Part shown: positions 1 to 11,324 of the stretch, one piece after another
How the letters are laid out: each line of letters starts with the position of its first letter
Numbering within the stretch: position 1 is the stretch's first letter
NCBI RefSeq assembly: GCF_000003605.2
Contig: NW_003141310.1
Span: 136,868-148,191, forward strand
Reading direction: 5' to 3'
Source of the DNA: Saccoglossus kowalevskii
Lineage: Eukaryota; Hemichordata; Enteropneusta; Harrimaniidae
DNA: 11,324 bases
Translations under genes and position numbers: made by a program
Notes under the pieces: model-generated
Told to the model about the DNA's origin: nothing
Databases searched by the model: none
What the model saw: only the letters and a program-made list of their open reading frames with translations

Positions 1-623
1 TTATCATGCACCAAGAACGTGACATCAGTGAACTCTTTTTGTCTCCTCATTTTGTTCAAATTTGACATCATCACTGTAGCATATGTTGGCTGATAGACAC
101 AGAAATGTCCACTAGTTGTGTTGTCCATAATGTTCTCAAGTTGTGTGATTTCATTTTCTAACTCGTCCTGTACATCATGAGCTGGTAAATTCAATCCAGA
201 CAAGCATGCTAATTCAAGTTGGGAAATGCTCATCTGTTTGGCAGCTTCCAGTAACTTGTTCACATCTCCATCTTCAACAGTTACCTTACCATTATAGATA
301 AAGTCAATTATTTGGCCAAGCACTGAGGAATCAATTTCATTCAGTGTTAGCCTATCAGAGTTTTCTGGAACATTGCACAGTCTAGTGGCAAACACTGGGC
401 TGCATGCTGCTAAGATGGCCTGATGGCAATGAAATTGAACATCATTACTGCATACTACTATGTCAGTTAGTGACTGTTCTAACCTGAGTTTGTTGAATTC
501 TTGCAATGCACCCTGGGTACGAGCCAAGTGTTCCGCTCTCTTACGGGAAGCAGCCATCTCCTTCTTCTGCATGGTCACACTCTTTTAGAGGATGTAGCAT
601 TTAAGAAGACAAACTTCTTTCAA
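1..623 (-). CDS. BTB/POZ-domain protein, first coding exon (3'-partial at window edge)
   Basis: Read on the minus strand, an open frame runs from an ATG at 572-570 to the left edge (190 codons plus 2 nt). An in-frame TAA at 587-585 and a strong acceptor (long pyrimidine tract, then GCAG at 627-624) mean that 623-573 is 5' UTR and the ATG is the start. Residues about 26-125 form a BTB/POZ domain: SLTDIVVCSNDVQFHCHQAI, then LAACSPVFATRL, and later IIDFIYNGKVTVE. After a linker of about 45 residues, a second BTB appears to begin at about 172 with KMRRQKEFTDVTFLVHD and is cut off. BTB domains dimerise and often recruit CUL3 ubiquitin ligase or transcriptional corepressors. The C-terminal partner domain (kelch, zinc finger or other) is outside the window, so I give no gene name and no specific role. 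The domain call is firm; the family is open. Confidence 0.85.
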
Positions 624-3600
624 CTGCACAAAAAAATAAAAAGAAACAATATTTTATTTCCTTTCCATGAAGTAAAGACTGTTAGGCAAAAGATCAGCTG
701 ACATTCAGCTGTAATAAAATGAATTCAACCACAAATCAATGTACTAAGTTTGAGCAAAATCAGTCATGTATGTTTTAATTTGACACATATTGTCTGTACT
801 CAGTCACTGTGCATTGAGATACAAGTAACGATATTATTATGCTAATTAAATCAACACTACCTCTCATTCTTATCATACAAAATTTCATTTCAACCTAATC
901 AGAATGAAAAACAAAACAAAACAAACCTAAAAAACTATTGAATATGAATTTAACATCTACCATTCATAAACCTCTTCATTCAGAAGGATAAAGACAACAC
1001 TAATATACAGAATACCTTCTGTTTGGTAAAAACTAGTGTGGTAACACAACAATCTGAACACACATTCGCACAGCATAAACAGCTGACACAGGTAGAATAC
1101 ACAAAAATGATCAGAGCTTACACACCACAGCATGTGAGGTGACAAAAACTAAACTATGTCACTCACATAAATTCATAATAATAATAATCAGTACACACAT
1201 GGTATGGCTTTAAAGTGACAAAAACATGCTGTCATAAAACCAATAAATTATACAATGTATAAAAGTTTGAATTGAAAACCTTACATACCGGTAATACTAG
1301 TTTGGGTTTAATGGGTTAAACAAAAAGTGCCAAATCTATAGTGCTATTATTGTTTTTACTCTTTCAAATGATATTTGATGTGCATTTATATAAACACAGT
1401 TCAATATATAAATATGTACTATTATTACCACAAAAAAATTGTGTATTTGAAAGCAATTTTTATTATTGAGAATGTCACAGCTCCCTCTGTCCTTGTATAT
1501 TAATATATGACAGTGGAATGTGAGCATTTACGTGAATCTTTAGGGTTATTAGTACATGTACCAGTTCTACACTGAACTAAATATGTGCCTCAGTATGCCA
1601 ACAGGTGTTAAACAATATTCTAAGTCTGAACAGAATCAATCAGCACAACTTAGATAATGTGCTACACATATAAAATGAACAGAGAAAAATCAAATCTAGG
1701 CATTTGTATACCATAATGTATCAACCATGTACCAAATTCAGAGAAAATCAGTCCATGAACTTCTGAGATACAGCGGCGGATGAAAGGACATAACACAATC
1801 GATACATGTTCCTGCAAGCCCTTGGACTGTGTCAAACTGAGCCAGAGCACTACAAGTTGCTGGCAGACTGGCTAGACTGAATTATTAACGTACACCTTGC
1901 ATTCCAATAATTTACAAAGAATAGATATAGATTCTCTCACTTCAATACGCAAATGACCTTTGACCTACCACACATGATCTCATGACAAATGAAGTATACT
2001 AATTGGTTGATGATACAGACATGTAAGGTGACAAGGCAATCTGCAGAATATCATGTGCTGTTAACATTGCTACATAAATAGATTCAAGGTCAATCACTGT
2101 ACACTGTTCTATTACACACTGCTTCAAATGATGCAAAAAAAAAATACTCAATTGTAACAACAGATTTTATTTTTAATAGCTAAAAATTCAAGTGAAGTGT
2201 TTTATCGCAGATGAAGTGGTTTATTACCTAAATTAAGGTCACATCCTGAACCAATTATGAATACCATTATATTCAAATGAATGATATTATATTTAAAGGT
2301 ACAAATGTAGCAGCCTAGGTGTTTTATAATAAGGTCACAAAAAATGAGTTGATATAGTATCCATCTCAGTCAGATGATTGTAATTCATGCAATGATTCAT
2401 TTCAATATCATTTATTGAAATTAACAGATATGTTGGATATAAAATTCAGAAACTGAATAACACAAAAGAACACATTATATACCATGGATTACTATTATTT
2501 ATATACTATTACTATTATTTTGGACACACACTACATAATCAGTGTTGTATATTCTAATATATTATTTCAAAGTATATGTGAAAGAAGCAAAGCAACAGGT
2601 TGTTTATAAACATGACATCTAATATCTTACCAGAAAACACTGGGATAGTTTCAGAAAATGTTAGCATTAGAATACACATAAAAATATGAGAACCAAACAC
2701 AGTAAATCTATAGAAACCACCTGCATAGATGTATTCTAGCTAAATTGCTAATAAATTACACTATCAAATGTGTTGTTGTAAATATAAGCAGTATAATATA
2801 GCAGGAATGCATGAACATTTCACCAAAGCATCCAACACACATTGGTGAATCACTGAATAGATTTTATGTTTTTTATAAACAGAGTATGCATCATATTGGA
2901 TCAATCTAAAACACAACGCAGTAAAATTTTACTTACTGATAAAAAAGATTATAACTGAATATTTAATATGCATTACTCAATGCTTTATTTAGTGATGGCA
3001 CATTTTAGAGGGCAGTCAGGATGTCTAGACTCGGTGAGGTCATGCAATTGTAAATTAAGGCTTTTCACTGTTCTTTGATGCCTCAATTAGAGTGAGCCAT
3101 AACAAGAGATTTTACGGTATTCAGGCTCGCATGCGTAGGGTCCTAACCCAAATTCTAGAAATCCATGTTTCCCTGGAGAATGTAAAAGTACCTGGATGTT
3201 GTGTATATGTGTTCGTTGTTTATTAACTCAAATAGGTAACTTCTTCCATGCCTATTGATAATACCTCTGCCATAGCCGCATATATGAAGATGACAAATTT
3301 CAACACTCATGATTTAAATCAGTATGTTTATTAGTAAGTAAAAAAACACAAAAAAGTAGCGCCATGTAGGTGAAAACTTCCTGTCGTATTTAATGAAAAA
3401 CTAGTATCACACTGGGAACTCACTTTTTAATTAAATGTTATTTTAACAATATTAGAATATGACTTATTATATCACCATGCAGGTAAAATTATGAAATATG
3501 TAGAAATAATTTCATCATATAAACCAGAGCAGAATTACAAATACTCATGATGTATCCATGCTGTATTTTCAAGAGCTTTGATCGTAAAAATACGGCCACA

Positions 3601-4270
3601 GGATTCTCCATACCCACAAACACCAGGACGAGGCCATAAGGGCATTATCGCAGTCACTCAGTGTGACTACATGTCTACATGTACCAGCTTTCTTGATTTC
3701 CCTACAGAACTGAAGATAGGGTAACTCGCATATCCTTTTACGATAGCTCTCTGGTTTCGTTATCACTCCGGGACGGACAAAACAACCCTACCGAAGATTA
3801 AACATGGAACCGGCTTGGAACATGGAGCTGTAGTAGTACCTCGCTACGTAACTGCACTGAACAGTAACAGTGTAGCCTTTGATTCCAAAACGACACAAAT
3901 GTAGTTTAAAGCTGAAACAACAGTTAAAGATCGAACTGTTGTTGGACATGGCGTACAACTCATGTGAAACCATATATGACGAGTTCATAAATAAACACAA
4001 AAAACGAACCTGGGCCATTCTCTCACGTGAATTTCCATTTCAGGAACTTCTCTGCCTCGGTTTCAGCTTTATTTAGTTTCCTGAAAGTGCGCCCGCTAAC
4101 GTCAAAACATGTTGGCTTATTAATCTGAACCAAGTGTATTAATTATCTGTTTTTTTTTGTAACGGAAATCCTGGATTCTTATGCCACCTTGCATTCTGAT
4201 TTTTTTGGTTTAGTTTGGTGCAAATTATAACCGCAAATCAAGCACCTTTGACCTCATTTAATTAGATAAA
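624..4270. other. Intergenic / upstream intron region between divergent genes
   Basis: No convincing protein-coding exon on either strand. The stretch 624-3000 is very AT-rich with many stops in all frames and only simple-sequence patches, such as an (AAAAC)n-like run near 908-925 and (ATA)n near 1174-1188. Since the minus-strand BTB exon starts at a splice acceptor, at least one 5' leader exon and the promoter must lie upstream of it, probably here. One candidate minus-strand donor is ATCA|GTAAGT at 2937/2936. GC content and CpG rise at about 3000-3200 and 3570-3870, which could mark a promoter or leader exon. These are inferences, not gene calls. Confidence 0.5.
3127..3138. promoter_or_regulatory. 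NRF-1-like palindrome in a CpG-richer patch
   Basis: The sequence CTCGCATGCGTA contains the CGCATGCG palindrome, close to the NRF-1 core GCGCATGCGC. It lies about 190 bp upstream of the candidate minus-strand donor at 2936, so it might belong to the promoter of the BTB gene. This is a short motif match only, with no transcription evidence. Confidence 0.2.
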
Positions 4271-4274
4271 CATT

Positions 4275-4288
4275 GCTTCCATGGCAAC
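4275..4288. promoter_or_regulatory. RFX X-box-like site upstream of DRC11
   Basis: GCTTCCATGGCAAC has the inverted half-site layout of the X-box bound by RFX transcription factors (consensus GTTRCC, short spacer, GGYAAC). The right half GGCAAC is perfect; the left half differs at two positions. The site ends about 140 bp before the DRC11 start codon. RFX factors are established activators of axonemal and ciliary genes through promoter-proximal X-boxes, so the motif and the gene class agree. Binding itself is inferred. Confidence 0.6.
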
Positions 4289-4301
4289 AGGCTCTTACAT
4301 A

Positions 4302-4312
4302 GTCGCCATATT
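4302..4312 (-). promoter_or_regulatory. YY1-like site
   Basis: The minus strand reads AATATGGCGAC, close to the YY1 consensus AANATGGCGNC. YY1 sites of this kind often sit near transcription starts in animals. It lies 14 bp downstream of the X-box-like site and about 115 bp before the DRC11 ATG, which would fit a transcription start between about 4300 and 4400. Motif match only. Confidence 0.35.
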
Positions 4313-4427
4313 GAATGTTTGGTGTTTTGGTTATTTCTCGGTGGCTTATCATGTGTTCCTGATATTTTGTTAAATTTAAAGGCGTGTAACCCCGTACTAC
4401 TTATATGATAACTTTCAGCCGTTCACC

Positions 4428-11322
<6,895 letters not shown>

Positions 11323-11324
11323 TG

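Noticed and set aside
3788-4076. Overlapping open frames of 65-76 codons on both strands upstream of DRC11
   Set aside because: Neither resembles a known protein and they overlap on opposite strands. Length is unremarkable; more likely promoter or leader sequence.

Overview
The window looks like nuclear DNA from an invertebrate animal. It is AT-rich, with spliced genes, GT..AG introns, long non-coding stretches and small DNA transposons. The exons encode an axonemal protein found only in organisms with motile cilia. The protein sequence is animal-like, and the intron sizes and terminal-inverted-repeat elements would suit a marine bilaterian (ambulacrarian, cephalochordate or lophotrochozoan). 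I cannot narrow this further from sequence alone.

Layout. (1) Positions 1-623, minus strand: the first coding exon of a BTB/POZ gene that runs off the left edge. It carries one complete BTB domain and the start of a second. (2) Positions about 624-4270: non-coding DNA holding the upstream intron(s), 5' leader and promoter of the BTB gene. I can see only weak candidate signals there. (3) Positions about 4270-11324, plus strand: the 5' part of a gene that I identify as DRC11/IQCA1, a subunit of the nexin-dynein regulatory complex. I could join nine coding exons with consistent reading phase (4428-4438, 5865-6192, 6436-6741, 7352-7423, 8024-8232, 10428-10512, 10616-10768, 10894-10969, 11111-11259). 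Together they give 463 residues from the start codon. The AAA ATPase half lies beyond the right edge. An RFX X-box-like palindrome and a YY1-like site lie 115-155 bp upstream of the start codon, as expected for a ciliary gene.

The introns carry most of the unexplained structure. Intron 1 has a GC-richer block of successive hairpins ending in a 33-bp near-perfect palindrome, overlapped by a protein-like but interrupted reading frame. Intron 5 holds a 1.2-kb element with 30-bp terminal inverted repeats, a 212-bp Tc1/mariner-like MITE nested inside it, and four identical tandem copies of a 61-bp unit.

The two genes are divergently arranged, with about 3.8 kb between their start codons. Nothing in the sequence shows that they work together. 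I see no clearly new multi-gene system. The best leads are the X-box, the nested mobile elements, the perfect minisatellite and the hairpin block.
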